A DNA stretch of 29,417 bases from QHBQ01 sp038230695 (GTDB lineage Bacteria; Chloroflexota; Chloroflexia; QHBQ01), in the NCBI GenBank assembly GCA_038230695.1, contig JBBRMT010000028.1:1-29417 (forward strand), written 5' to 3'. The notes below the pieces were generated by a model, which was not told the origin of the DNA, made no database searches, and saw nothing but the letters and a program-made list of their open reading frames with translations. A program made the position numbers and the translations under genes. This document shows positions 5,808 through 13,948 of the stretch, piece after piece. Numbering within the stretch: position 1 is the first letter of the stretch; each line of letters opens with the position of its first letter.

Positions 5808-7952
5808 GTGACCGAACCCAAAATCCAAAATCCGAAATCCGAAATCCAAAATGCCGTTGGCCTGTTCCTTGTGCTGGCCGCCTTTTTGGTGCTAACCATG
5901 GGCGGCCATACCTATTCCAGCGACGAAGAAACCCTGTTCGCCACTACCGAGGCGTTGGCGCAGCAAGGGCAGTTCAACTTTACCCAGGCTAATAATTCGC
6001 CCACGGTGCAAGGCTTCACCCTGCCCGGTGGCAGCGCCATTAGCAAGTACGGCCCCCTCAAGCCGCTGCTGCAACTGCCGCTATACTGGCTGGGCAACGC
6101 AGCGGCAGGTGGCTATCCACCCGCGCAGCACGCCTTCATTACCCGCCTGTATGTGGGCATTTTCAACCCGCTTGTGCAAGCCGCGCTTGCCGCCCTGCTC
6201 TTCCTGTTCGCCACCCGCCTCGGCTATCGGCAGCGGGTCGGCCTATTCACCGCCTTGCTTTACGCCTTCGCCACCTTCGCCTGGCCGCACAGTCGCACCC
6301 AGTTTGCCGAGCCGCTCTCTGCCCTGCTGCTGTTCGCCGCCCTCTACTTCGCCTGGCGCGGTGGAGGCGACCGGCCCAACATCGCAAATGTACCCCCCTC
6401 ATCTGGAGAGGCGGTGGACAGTATAGCGCAGCTCACACCCTCCCCAACCCCTCCCGAGAGGAGGGCAAGGATTACCACCTGGTTTACTCAGCACTCAGCA
6501 CTCAGCACTCAGCACTGGGTTAGCGGGCTGCTGCTAGCCGCCGCGTTGGCGACCAAGCTGCAGAATGGGTTGGTTCTGCCGATTATCTTTGCCTATGTGG
6601 TGTGGCTGGGGTGGCAACGGCGTAGCGCCTTGCGCTGGTGGTTGCCGCCCGCTGTCTGGCTGGGCGGTTTCGCGGTTGGCTACATACCGCTAGGTCTATA
6701 TAATCTGCGCTACTTTGGCGGCCCGTTCAGCAGTGGCTACACGGCGGTGGGCGAAACCAACTTCTTCAGCTATCCCTTCGGCGCGGGGCTGTTCAATCTA
6801 CTGCTCTCGCCGGGCAAGGGGCTGTTGTGGTACGCCCTGCCCCTCCTCCTGCTGCCCTTTGCCATTCCCCGCTTCTGGCGGCAGCAGCGGGCGTTGACCG
6901 CCGCCTGCCTTGCCGTGTTGCTCATCCACCCGCTGTTCTACGCCAACCTGGTTGCCTGGCATGGCGATGGCTCGTGGGGGCCGCGCTACCTGATGCCTGC
7001 TCTGCCGTTTGCCATCCTACGCCTCGCCCCGCTGATTGCCGCGCTCTGGGCTAGCAGGCCGCAGCGTGCGCTGACCTGGGTGGGTCGCGGTGCGGTCATC
7101 GCCCTGACTGCACTCAGCGTCAGCGTGCAACTCTTTGGCGCGGCGGTCAATTTTGATACTTACCTCAACGCCACAGTGGTACAGTTCCACCGCAACGGCA
7201 CGGCTGCCGATAATTATCGCTACTTCACGATTGACGGTTCGCCAATCTTCGGCCAACCGCGCTGGTTCGCCGACCGCTGGGCTGAGTGGCAACCCAACCT
7301 CAACCCGCCATCCGATGCTGTAGCTTTGGTCAGCGGCTTCACCGCTAGCGAGGGCAAGAATGGCGCACCGCTGCCCCGCTGGACTACCGGCACGGGTATA
7401 ATCCATCTGCCTACGTCAACCACATCGCTCACCCTTACCCTGGCCGACTTTCGCCCGCCCAACCTGCCTCGCACCCGCGTACAGGTTGTCGCCGCCTACG
7501 GCACAAGTAATGCCCATATTGTCGCCGGTCAACCTGCGGGTAATGGCGCGGTCGCATATCGGATCATCCGCAGCGGCGGCGCACCGCAGATTGCCATCAT
7601 CAGCGACACCTGGGATCCAGCGACTAGTGGCATTGCCCGCGACGAAACCCTCGGCATGGATGTACTCAGCCTTACCATCGCGCCACCACAGCCGATTGTC
7701 GGCGCGGCGATCATCTCCATGCCGCTGCAGAATGACCGTGAACAGTTCTACTGGTACTACCGCTCCGACATCCACCACCTGATTGATGCTTGGCAATGGT
7801 ACGCCGCGCAGTCCGGCCTCAGCCCGCTGCAGCAGGACGACCTGGCGCGGCCAATTTACATATCGTGTGGAATTATGCTTCTAGTGGGTGTCCTTTGCCT
7901 TTTGCCCATGCGCCGCACCAGGCACGTTCTACCCACCCCTACATCAAACTGA
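5808..7952 (+). CDS. GT-C fold membrane glycosyltransferase (ArnT/PMT-like)
   Basis: This 714-residue polytopic membrane protein has an N-terminal membrane helix (LFLVLAAFLVLTMGG). It is followed by an outside loop with the acidic pair of GT-C enzymes (YSSDEETLFATTEAL) and a KYGPLKPLLQLPLY segment. About nine more hydrophobic segments extend to residue 450, then a soluble beta-rich C-terminal region and a last helix near 690-705. GT-C enzymes use polyprenyl-phosphate sugars to glycosylate lipids or proteins outside the membrane; donor and acceptor are unknown here. The GTG start is followed at once by a heptamer array (KIQNPKSEIQN). A second repeat-derived stretch, residues about 190-236, sits in a loop between two membrane helices. 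The next gene (GT4) lies 37 bp downstream, so a shared surface-glycan role is likely. Confidence 0.85.
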   Translation: MTEPKIQNPKSEIQNAVGLFLVLAAFLVLTMGGHTYSSDEETLFATTEALAQQGQFNFTQANNSPTVQGFTLPGGSAISKYGPLKPLLQLPLYWLGNAAAGGYPPAQHAFITRLYVGIFNPLVQAALAALLFLFATRLGYRQRVGLFTALLYAFATFAWPHSRTQFAEPLSALLLFAALYFAWRGGGDRPNIANVPPSSGEAVDSIAQLTPSPTPPERRARITTWFTQHSALSTQHWVSGLLLAAALATKLQNGLVLPIIFAYVVWLGWQRRSALRWWLPPAVWLGGFAVGYIPLGLYNLRYFGGPFSSGYTAVGETNFFSYPFGAGLFNLLLSPGKGLLWYALPLLLLPFAIPRFWRQQRALTAACLAVLLIHPLFYANLVAWHGDGSWGPRYLMPALPFAILRLAPLIAALWASRPQRALTWVGRGAVIALTALSVSVQLFGAAVNFDTYLNATVVQFHRNGTAADNYRYFTIDGSPIFGQPRWFADRWAEWQPNLNPPSDAVALVSGFTASEGKNGAPLPRWTTGTGIIHLPTSTTSLTLTLADFRPPNLPRTRVQVVAAYGTSNAHIVAGQPAGNGAVAYRIIRSGGAPQIAIISDTWDPATSGIARDETLGMDVLSLTIAPPQPIVGAAIISMPLQNDREQFYWYYRSDIHHLIDAWQWYAAQSGLSPLQQDDLARPIYISCGIMLLVGVLCLLPMRRTRHVLPTPTSN
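5820..5854 (+). repeat. Heptamer array AAAATCC/GAAATCC at a gene start
   Basis: Five 7-bp units (AAAATCC twice, GAAATCC twice, AAAATGC) lie four codons after the GTG start of the GT-C gene. It is open in all frames on both strands. Confidence 0.85.
6438..6516 (+). repeat. In-frame composite: CCTCCCC element plus ACTCAGC heptamers
   Basis: A CCCTCCCCAACCCCTCCC segment with GGAGGG closing (6438-6466) resembles the CCCTCTCCC element at 19861. It is followed at 6486-6516 by 4.4 perfect ACTCAGC units. Together they encode a low-complexity loop ending TQHSALSTQH inside the membrane glycosyltransferase, without breaking the frame. Confidence 0.75.
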
Positions 7953-7953
7953 T

Positions 7954-7982
7954 TTGCTATTTCCTACCCCATCGGTCATAAT
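7954..7982 (+). promoter_or_regulatory. Promoter for the GT4 gene, probably leaderless
   Basis: TTGCTA (7954-7959), 17 bp, CATAAT (7977-7982). The ATG at 7990 is the eighth base after the -10 box, so the mRNA would start at the initiator codon. No Shine-Dalgarno sequence precedes the ATG. Confidence 0.5.
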
Positions 7983-7989
7983 TTCAGCG

Positions 7990-9243
7990 ATGAACACTAC
8001 CAACTCAAACCTCAAACCTCAAACCTCAACCCTCAAAATTGCCCTCTATAACCTGACTACCACTACCAAGCTCGGCGGGGTGGAGACATTCGTCTGGGAG
8101 CTAGGCCGCGAACTGGCATTGCGCGGCCACGATGTGACCCTCATCGGCGGGCGCGGGCCGATCCGTCACGATTACGTGGGCGTAAAGGTCCAGACCCATC
8201 GTTTCATCAGCCGCGAGGCGTGGCGGCGCATCCCCCTGCTGGGCCGTCAATATGGCCTGACCAAGCTGTTGGAGCGTCTCAGCTTTGCCATTTTCGCATT
8301 GCCCGGCCTGGTGCGCCAGCGTTACGACATCATCCACATCCAGAAGCCCTACGACCTGCCCGCCGGGGCGGTGGTCCGCTGGCTCAGTCGCGCCAAATTG
8401 GTGTTCGGCTGCCACGGCAAGGACTTCTGGCCTGGTGACCGCTTCTTCACCCGCTTCGTGGACACCGCCGTTTCTTGTAGCCTGTACAATGCGGAGACCG
8501 TCCGCGAACACTTCCACCTTCTGCCCCGTGTCATTTATAACGGTTTCGATACCGACCTGTTCGTTCCCCAACCGCCCGACCCTACTCTAGTTGCCAGATA
8601 TGGCGATTGCATAATCTTTTATCTAGGACGATTGGTGAAGTGGAAGGGGGCGCAGTACGCCATCGAGGCGCTGGCGTTGGCGAACGGTGCGGACGACCCT
8701 CTCAGCGCGGCGCATCTGGTCATCGGCGCAGATGGGCCATATCGTGGTGAGCTTGAGACGCTGGCCTCCCGCCTGGGGGTGACAGCGCGGGTCAGCTTTG
8801 TAGGCAACATCCCCCATACCGAGGTGCCGCGCTATATTGCATCTGCCCGCGTGGTGGTTGGCGCTAGCTTCGCCAATGAGACCTTCGGCATGGCGTTGTG
8901 CGAGGCCAGCGCCTGCGCCCGCCCCATCGTTGCCAGCAACTTTGGCGGCTTCCCCGAAGTGGTGCAGGATGGCGTTACCGGCCTGCTATATCCGCCGCAG
9001 GATGCCGCCGCCCTTGCCGCCGCGCTCCGCTGCGTCCTGGCAGATGCCACCGCCGCGCAGCAGATGGGTGATGCGGGCCGCGCCTACGTTCTCAGCTACT
9101 TCACATGGGCGGCGGTTGCTGACCGCGTGCTGGATGCTTATGCCAGCGTGCTGCCCACCCCGCTTGCATTAGCCACCCCTTGTTTAATTCACCTTATCCG
9201 CCGCTCTTCTGCGCTGATTGACATCCCTCTGCATAGTTGTTAG
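7990..9243 (+). CDS. GT4-family glycosyltransferase
   Basis: This 417-residue retaining GT-B glycosyltransferase has the N-terminal acceptor half opening with KIALYNLTTTTKLGGVETFV, a glycine-rich loop typical of the family. The donor half contains FYLGRLVKWKGAQYAIEAL and the EX7E motif (E297 and E305 in NETFGMALCE), then GGFPEVVQDGVTGLL. It transfers a sugar from a nucleotide donor on the cytosolic side; which sugar is not visible. The start is set at the ATG at 7990 rather than an upstream in-frame start at 7888, which overlaps the preceding gene. The promoter position supports 7990. Residues 6-15 are encoded by a CTCAAAC heptamer array. The 3' end carries the next gene's promoter. Confidence 0.9.
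   Translation: MNTTNSNLKPQTSTLKIALYNLTTTTKLGGVETFVWELGRELALRGHDVTLIGGRGPIRHDYVGVKVQTHRFISREAWRRIPLLGRQYGLTKLLERLSFAIFALPGLVRQRYDIIHIQKPYDLPAGAVVRWLSRAKLVFGCHGKDFWPGDRFFTRFVDTAVSCSLYNAETVREHFHLLPRVIYNGFDTDLFVPQPPDPTLVARYGDCIIFYLGRLVKWKGAQYAIEALALANGADDPLSAAHLVIGADGPYRGELETLASRLGVTARVSFVGNIPHTEVPRYIASARVVVGASFANETFGMALCEASACARPIVASNFGGFPEVVQDGVTGLLYPPQDAAALAAALRCVLADATAAQQMGDAGRAYVLSYFTWAAVADRVLDAYASVLPTPLALATPCLIHLIRRSSALIDIPLHSC
8004..8037 (+). repeat. Heptamer array CTCAAAC at a gene start
   Basis: Three perfect CTCAAAC units, then CTCAACC and CTCAAAA, begin five codons after the ATG of the GT4 gene. Translation gives NLKPQTSTLK. The opposite orientation would contain TGA. Confidence 0.88.
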
Positions 9244-9246
9244 AAT
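9218..9246 (+). promoter_or_regulatory. Sigma70-like promoter for cysteine desulfurase
   Basis: TTGACA (9218-9223), a 17-bp spacer and TAGAAT (9241-9246) predict a start near 9253. The promoter overlaps the 3' end and stop codon of the GT4 gene, so the desulfurase can be transcribed on its own. Confidence 0.7.
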
Positions 9247-9285
9247 CTAATCAACAATTGGCAACTAAAGCAAAGGAACTGGCTT

Positions 9286-10458
9286 ATGAACCTGTCGTCC
9301 CCCCACACACCACGTATCTATATGGATAACGCTGCCACCACCGCGCTGTCGCCCGCTGTGCTTGAGGCGATGCTGCCCTACCTGAACGGCACGTTTGGCA
9401 ACGCTTCGAGCATCCACGCCGAGGGCCGCGCCGCCCACGAGGGATTGGAGCAGGCGCGGCGCGAGGTGGCTACCGTGCTGGGCTGCCGCGCCAAAGAGGT
9501 TGTGTTCACCAGCGGCGGCACCGAGAGCGACAACCTGGCTCTGAAGGGTGTGGCGATGCGCTATCGTAGCGAACACGAACGCGGCGGCCACATCATCACC
9601 AGCCAGATCGAGCATCACGCTGTGCTGCACAGCGCCGAGTATCTCAGCCGCTGGGGGTTCGATGTTACATACCTGCCAGTTGATCACGCTGGGTTGATAG
9701 ACCCCGCCGCCATAGAGCAGGCTATCCGACCCGACACCGTGCTGGTCAGCATCATGCTGGCGAACAACGAAATCGGCACGATCGAGCCAATTGCCGAGAT
9801 CGCAGCGATTACGAAGGCACGCGGCATCCCCTTGCACACCGACGCAGTGCAGGCGGGCGGCATCCTGCCGTTGTCCGTAGATGAATTGGGCGTGGATCTG
9901 CTCTCCCTTAGCGCCCACAAGTTCTATGGGCCGAAGGGGGTGGGCATCCTCTACATCCGCAGCGGCACGCAGTTGCTCTACCAGCAGCAGGGCGGGGCGC
10001 AGGAGTCGCGGCGGCGGGCTGGCACCGAGAACGTGGCGGGCGCAGTTGGCCTTGCCACCGCGCTAAAGCTGGCCGACGGCAAGCGAGCGGTGGAAGCGCC
10101 GCACATCACCGCCTTGCGCGACCGGCTAATCGCGGGGCTGCTAACCGCCGTGCCGCACAGCACGCTCAACGGCCACCCCACGCAACGGCTGCCCGGTAAC
10201 GCCAACTTCTGCATCGCGGGCATCGAAGCGGAAACCCTGCTGTTGCGTCTTGACCTGCTGGGCATCGCCGCATCCTCGGCCAGCGCCTGTCAGAGCGGCG
10301 CAGTCGAACCCAGCCACGTACTGAGGGCCATCGGCGTGCCGGACAAGCTGGCGGTTGGCAGCCTGCGCCTCAGCCTGGGGGCAAACAATACCGATGCGGA
10401 TGTTGCTTATTTGTTGGACAAGCTGCCCGCAGTGGTGGCGAAGCTACGGGCCTTGTGA
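9286..10458 (+). CDS. Cysteine desulfurase (NifS/IscS-type)
   Basis: This 390-residue PLP enzyme removes sulfur from cysteine for iron-sulfur clusters, tRNA thiolation or cofactors. The sequence shows the N-terminal MDNAATTALSP, the cofactor contacts FTSGGTESDNLALKG and SQIEHHAVLHS, and the Schiff-base lysine K212 in SAHKFYGPKG. The sulfur-carrying C335 lies in the flexible-loop motif SASACQSG, followed by EPSHVLRAIG and SLRLSLG. Length and motifs fit the group I NifS/IscS class. The ATG is preceded by AAAGGA eight nt upstream. No scaffold (IscU) or regulator (IscR) gene adjoins it, so it is not in an isc operon here. Confidence 0.96.
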   Translation: MNLSSPHTPRIYMDNAATTALSPAVLEAMLPYLNGTFGNASSIHAEGRAAHEGLEQARREVATVLGCRAKEVVFTSGGTESDNLALKGVAMRYRSEHERGGHIITSQIEHHAVLHSAEYLSRWGFDVTYLPVDHAGLIDPAAIEQAIRPDTVLVSIMLANNEIGTIEPIAEIAAITKARGIPLHTDAVQAGGILPLSVDELGVDLLSLSAHKFYGPKGVGILYIRSGTQLLYQQQGGAQESRRRAGTENVAGAVGLATALKLADGKRAVEAPHITALRDRLIAGLLTAVPHSTLNGHPTQRLPGNANFCIAGIEAETLLLRLDLLGIAASSASACQSGAVEPSHVLRAIGVPDKLAVGSLRLSLGANNTDADVAYLLDKLPAVVAKLRAL

Positions 10459-10696
10459 AGTATGCGAAACTTTCTCTTTTTCCACCAATGAAACTATTTA
10501 GCCGCTAATAGCGGTATACTTCCTATGCCTGGGCAGCCAGGGTAGGGTTCGACTCGGCGTGATCTGCGAACCGCGCTTTACGAATTACCCCCACCTGTCC
10601 CACTGCAACGACCTTTAACCCATGCCAGTCTCGCTACTTGCAGCCATGCTGCCCTTGTCCGACTGGCAAACTCACATATAAGGAGGGTAATCCCCC
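10459..10696. promoter_or_regulatory. Leader and promoter region of cupredoxin 1
   Basis: No gene is seen in this 238-bp spacer. A TATACT box (10515-10520) is directly preceded by a 6-bp dyad (CCGCTA, one base, TAGCGG, 10502-10514), a possible operator, but no good -35 box is found. From about 10617 the sequence resembles the leader of the second cupredoxin gene: AACCCATGCCAG, a TGCTGCCC block, CTGGC, then AAGGAGGGTAATCCCCC before the ATG. Confidence 0.4.
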
Positions 10697-11137
10697 ATGT
10701 TCAAAGTAAGTTTTCTGCACGCCCGCTTCCTCAGCCTTGCGTTGCTCCTTGTATTCAGCAGCCTGCTGGCCGCCTGCGGTGGCGATAACTCCACCGCTAC
10801 CCCGGCTACGTCCAACCCTGCTGCTGGCACAACCCCCACCGCTGCCAGTGCAGGCAGCAGCAGCGGGGCTATCAACGTGACGCTCACCGAGTGGAGCATT
10901 AGCCCGGCAGCTATCAATGTACCCGCCGGTCACGTTACCTTCAACCTGACCAACAACGGTAAGTATCCCCACAACTTCGGCGTGATGGTAAACGGCACCG
11001 ACATGAAATCTCCGAACGTCGCCCCTGGGACTAGCGCCACCTTTGCTGTTGACCTCACCGCTGGCACCTACAATACCCTCTGCGACCTGCCCACCCACAA
11101 GGATAAAGGCATGGCTGGCACAATTGTGGTGCAGTAG
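10697..11137 (+). CDS. Cupredoxin (blue copper) lipoprotein 1
   Basis: This 146-residue lipoprotein has a type II signal peptide ending in the lipobox LLAAC (lipidated Cys26). A Ser/Thr/Ala-rich tether follows to about residue 55, then a single cupredoxin domain. The type-1 copper ligands are visible as the His in YPHNFG, the Cys in TLCDLP, the His in PTHKDKG and the following Met (KGMAG). It would be anchored outside the membrane and carry one electron, as plastocyanin- and auracyanin-like proteins do; its partner is not in the window. AAGGAGGG lies nine nt before the ATG. The next gene is a close paralogue. The stop codon is contributed by the first unit of the AGCAGGT heptamer array. Confidence 0.9.
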   Translation: MFKVSFLHARFLSLALLLVFSSLLAACGGDNSTATPATSNPAAGTTPTAASAGSSSGAINVTLTEWSISPAAINVPAGHVTFNLTNNGKYPHNFGVMVNGTDMKSPNVAPGTSATFAVDLTAGTYNTLCDLPTHKDKGMAGTIVVQ

Positions 11138-11184
11138 CAGGTAGCAGGTAGCAGGTAGCAGGTAGCAGGTAGCAGGTAGCAGGT
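11136..11184 (+). repeat. Heptamer array AGCAGGT, seven perfect units, overlapping a stop codon
   Basis: Seven exact copies of AGCAGGT follow each other without interruption. The first overlaps the TAG stop of cupredoxin 1 (11135-11137). In this orientation the array contains TAG in every frame, while the reverse orientation is open (TCYLLPA). Confidence 0.95.
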
Positions 11185-11215
11185 AGAATGCGGGGGTGTG
11201 GCGCAAGCATTGCGG

Positions 11216-11244
11216 TTGACACCCCCGCTTTGCTGTGCTATCAT
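11216..11244 (+). promoter_or_regulatory. Sigma70-like promoter for cupredoxin 2
   Basis: TTGACA (11216-11221), a 17-bp spacer and TATCAT (11239-11244) predict a start near 11251 and a leader of about 85 nt. The leader is the part conserved between the two cupredoxin genes. Confidence 0.75.
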
Positions 11245-11334
11245 CAGGCATAACCTATGCCAGCCACCCTCAATAGGCAGTGCGCTTGCTGCCCGCCCTC
11301 TGCTGGCTTTTACCCACAAGGAGGGTAGTTCCCC

Positions 11335-11787
11335 ATGTTGAAGCTCGGTATCCGCCGCACCCGCTTTGCCGCCATTGCTTTGCTGCTGGTTCTCAGCAGC
11401 CTGCTGGCCGCCTGCGGCGGGGATAACGCTACCGCAACCCTGCCGCCAGCTCCCACCCCTGCCCCTGCCGCAACTGCTACCACTGAAAGCAGCAGCGGCA
11501 GTCAGAACAAAAGCGCCGAGATCATCGTTACCCTCACCGAGTTCAGCATCGCCCCCCAGGTGATCAACGCTAGCGCCGGGCATCTCACGTTCAAGCTGGT
11601 CAACGCCGGGCAGATCCCCCACAACTTCGGGGTAATGGTCAACGGCAAGAACATGAAGTCGCCAAACATTGACTCCGGCAGCACCGCCATCTTTACCCTC
11701 GACCTCACCCCTGGCACCTACGATACCCTCTGTGACCTGCCCACCCACAAGGATCAGGGTATGTTTGGCACCATCGTGGTCAAGTGA
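11335..11787 (+). CDS. Cupredoxin (blue copper) lipoprotein 2
   Basis: This 150-residue paralogue of the preceding gene has the same LLAACGGD lipobox, a Pro/Ala/Thr tether and a cupredoxin domain. The copper ligands are in IPHNFG, TLCDLPTHKDQG and the following Met. The core segments HNFGVMVNG and LCDLPTHKD are identical between the two proteins, so they probably do the same job with slightly different potential or expression. It has its own strong promoter and the same AAGGAGGG-N9-ATG arrangement. The gpsA start codon follows after 7 bp, so gpsA and the downstream hydrolase may be co-transcribed with it. Confidence 0.9.
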   Translation: MLKLGIRRTRFAAIALLLVLSSLLAACGGDNATATLPPAPTPAPAATATTESSSGSQNKSAEIIVTLTEFSIAPQVINASAGHLTFKLVNAGQIPHNFGVMVNGKNMKSPNIDSGSTAIFTLDLTPGTYDTLCDLPTHKDQGMFGTIVVK

Positions 11788-11794
11788 AGTTATT

Positions 11795-13948
11795 ATGTCC
11801 AACTCAGCACTCAGCACTCAGCGCTCAGCGCTCCACCGCGTAGCGGTGGTAGGCACTGGCGCGTGGGGAACAACCCTGGCGGTCAGCCTGGCGCGGGCAG
11901 GGCGGACGGTCACGCTCTACTGCCGCAGCGCCGCCGAGTGTGACACCCTGCAGGCCGAGCGCGAGAACAAGCGCAAGCTGCCCGGTATCAAGCTGCCGCC
12001 CGCACTAAAGTTCAGCGCCGACCCCGCCAATGCTTTCGATGGCGCAGCGGTAGTCTTCTTCGTGGTGCCATCGCAGAGCATGAGGGCCAATGTGCAGGCG
12101 CTCGCCCCCTATATCGCGCCAGGCAGCATCGTGGTCAGCGCAGCAAAGGGGCTGGAGCTTGACACCCGCATGAGGATGAGCGAAATACTGGCTGAGGGTC
12201 TGGGCGAGGGCATCGCGGTCGCCGCGCTTTCCGGCCCCAATCTGGCTCAGGAGATCGCCGAGGGCCGCGCCGCCACCACCGTTGTCGCCGCCAGCGAAAG
12301 CGCCATCGCCGAGCGGGTGCAGGACGCGCTGATCTCGCCGCGCCTGCGCGTCTACACCAACACCGACCTGATCGGCGTGGAGCTATGTGGCGCGTTGAAG
12401 AACATCATTGCGCTGAGTGCGGGCATCGCCGATGGGCTGGAGGCGGGCGACAACGCCAAGAGCGCCCTGATCACGCGGGGGTTGGCGGAGATGGCCCGCC
12501 TGGGCATTGCCGCTGGCGCTAATCTGTTCACCTTCGCGGGACTGGCGGGGCTGGGCGACGTGATCGCCACCTGCGCCAGCCGCTACAGCCGCAACCGCTT
12601 TCTTGGTCAGGAACTGGCGAAGGGACGGGCGCTCGACGAGGTACTCGCCGCGATGGGCCATGTCGCCGAGGGCGTGACCACCACCCAGGTCGCGGTGGCG
12701 ATGGCACGCGCCTACAACATCGAAATGCCGATTACCGAACAACTCCACGCTGTGCTGTTCGCGGGTAAGTCGCCGCTAGCCGCGCTCAACGATCTGATGA
12801 CCCGCGACCGCAAGGACGAGATGGGCAATCTGCAAGGATTAACAATGAAGATAATTATCAACCCCGGCCATTGGAACCTGATCAACGGCCACCCTGATAA
12901 CGGCGCGAGTGGCATCGTGGTTGACGGAGTGCAGGTAATGGAGAGCGACCGCACCGCTGTAATCGCCCGCCTGGTCGCCGGCTCGCTATCCGCCCTCGGC
13001 GTTGAGGTGGAGATCTACCCTAACCCCGAAGGCAGCTTCCTGCCGGAGCTTGATAGCATCGGCGTTCACGCCCGCAGCGAACAGGTGGCCCTGCTTTGCG
13101 CCGTCCACTGTGATGCTAGCCTTAGCAGTGGTGGTGGGCGCAGCGGCGCATCCGCCTACTTCGACCAGACCAAGCCAGGGAGTGAGGAGATCGGCGCAGC
13201 CCTCTCCGCCGCCATTGCCGCTTCGATGTCTATCCCCGACCTCGGCTCAATCGTGCAGTATATGACCGGCGTGTGCGGCGGCAACCCCAGTTGCACCCTC
13301 TCGATTCATCGTCAGTCGCGAGCGGGCAACGGCTTGCCCGGTGTCCTCAGCATCCTGGTGGAGTGTGGCTATGTGGATAGCGCCACCGATGCCGCCACTC
13401 TACAGCGCCAGCCAGAACTGGCTGCCCAGGGTATCGTCAATGGCCTCAAGCAATATTTCAACCTCAGCCCCGCGATCATCGTTCCCGACCCCGATTACGC
13501 AGTATATACCGCGCCCACTATAGATAGCGCAACCTTTCACCAGGTGTTGCAGAATGCGGGCAGCCCTGCTTACGACGAGGTGTATGACTGCTACCAGGTC
13601 TCTATTGATAATAGCGTGAATCCTGCGGTGGCCCTCGCTTTCTTCGCGCTGGAGAGCGACTATGGCACCGCTGCGGGCGCAGTTGACCGCAAGAGCTGGG
13701 GCAACCTCATTGACCCTGATACCGGGCAACTGCTCAGTTACGATGCCTGGGCGCTGGGCCTGCGCGATTGGTGTAATCATTTCCGCCTGCCTCCTTACTC
13801 TACCGACAACCTCAGCACCATCAGCCAGATCGTCCCTGTGTATAAACCGAGTAGCGCCGGCGGCACGATTGATGGCTACAATCGCTACATTATGAGCCTG
13901 CATGACCTGATTAAGGGGTGGCAGGATCAGACGGCTACCGGAATGTAA
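11795..13948 (+). CDS. GpsA (glycerol-3-phosphate dehydrogenase) fused in frame to Amidase_3/glucosaminidase murein hydrolase
   Basis: One open frame of 717 residues joins two unrelated proteins. Residues about 15-350 are GpsA, which makes sn-glycerol 3-phosphate for phospholipids. It has the NAD site VAVVGTGAWGTTLA, the KNIIALSAGIADGL catalytic-lysine region and a typical C-terminus (LNDLMTRDRKDEM). Residues 351-558 are a zinc N-acetylmuramoyl-L-alanine amidase of the Amidase_3 type: His in NPGHWN, Glu in VMESDR, His in CAVHCD, catalytic Glu in VECGYVDS. Residues 559-717 are a glucosaminidase-like domain (ALAFFALESDYGTA, probable catalytic Glu). The join has an internal AAGGA-N6-ATG at 12834-12847 and an out-of-frame TAA two nt before that ATG, so two ancestral genes are likely. 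The hydrolase part lacks a signal peptide. N-terminal residues 2-11 (SNSALSTQRS) are heptamer-encoded. Confidence 0.88.
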   Translation: MSNSALSTQRSALHRVAVVGTGAWGTTLAVSLARAGRTVTLYCRSAAECDTLQAERENKRKLPGIKLPPALKFSADPANAFDGAAVVFFVVPSQSMRANVQALAPYIAPGSIVVSAAKGLELDTRMRMSEILAEGLGEGIAVAALSGPNLAQEIAEGRAATTVVAASESAIAERVQDALISPRLRVYTNTDLIGVELCGALKNIIALSAGIADGLEAGDNAKSALITRGLAEMARLGIAAGANLFTFAGLAGLGDVIATCASRYSRNRFLGQELAKGRALDEVLAAMGHVAEGVTTTQVAVAMARAYNIEMPITEQLHAVLFAGKSPLAALNDLMTRDRKDEMGNLQGLTMKIIINPGHWNLINGHPDNGASGIVVDGVQVMESDRTAVIARLVAGSLSALGVEVEIYPNPEGSFLPELDSIGVHARSEQVALLCAVHCDASLSSGGGRSGASAYFDQTKPGSEEIGAALSAAIAASMSIPDLGSIVQYMTGVCGGNPSCTLSIHRQSRAGNGLPGVLSILVECGYVDSATDAATLQRQPELAAQGIVNGLKQYFNLSPAIIVPDPDYAVYTAPTIDSATFHQVLQNAGSPAYDEVYDCYQVSIDNSVNPAVALAFFALESDYGTAAGAVDRKSWGNLIDPDTGQLLSYDAWALGLRDWCNHFRLPPYSTDNLSTISQIVPVYKPSSAGGTIDGYNRYIMSLHDLIKGWQDQTATGM
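11802..11829 (+). repeat. Heptamer array ACTCAGC at the gpsA start
   Basis: Three perfect ACTCAGC units and one GCTCAGC, beginning two codons after the gpsA ATG and preceding the dinucleotide-binding strand. Translated as NSALSTQRSAL. Confidence 0.88.
12834..12847 (+). promoter_or_regulatory. Internal ribosome-binding site and start for the amidase part
   Basis: AAGGA (12834-12838), six nt, ATG (12845-12847), in frame with gpsA. TAA at 12840-12842 is in another frame and would have ended gpsA just before this ATG. The amidase may therefore also be made as a separate protein of 367 residues starting MKIIINPGHWN. Confidence 0.55.

Noticed and set aside
5625..5849. 74-codon minus-strand frame encoding MDFGFRILDFGFG
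   Set aside because: It is produced by the AAAATCC heptamer array, which is open on both strands, and covers the spacer without a ribosome-binding site.
7888..7989. Upstream start for the GT4 gene (adding 34 residues)
   Set aside because: It overlaps the previous gene, encodes unlike sequence, and the promoter's -10 box lies within it just before ATG 7990.
10537..10580. GGGTTCGACTC resembling a tRNA T-loop
   Set aside because: No matching acceptor, D or anticodon stems can be built at the correct distances.
10634..11251. 205-codon minus-strand frame with YLLPATCYLLPATC
   Set aside because: It arises from the stop-free reverse strand of the AGCAGGT array plus antisense of the cupredoxin gene; no start signals support it.
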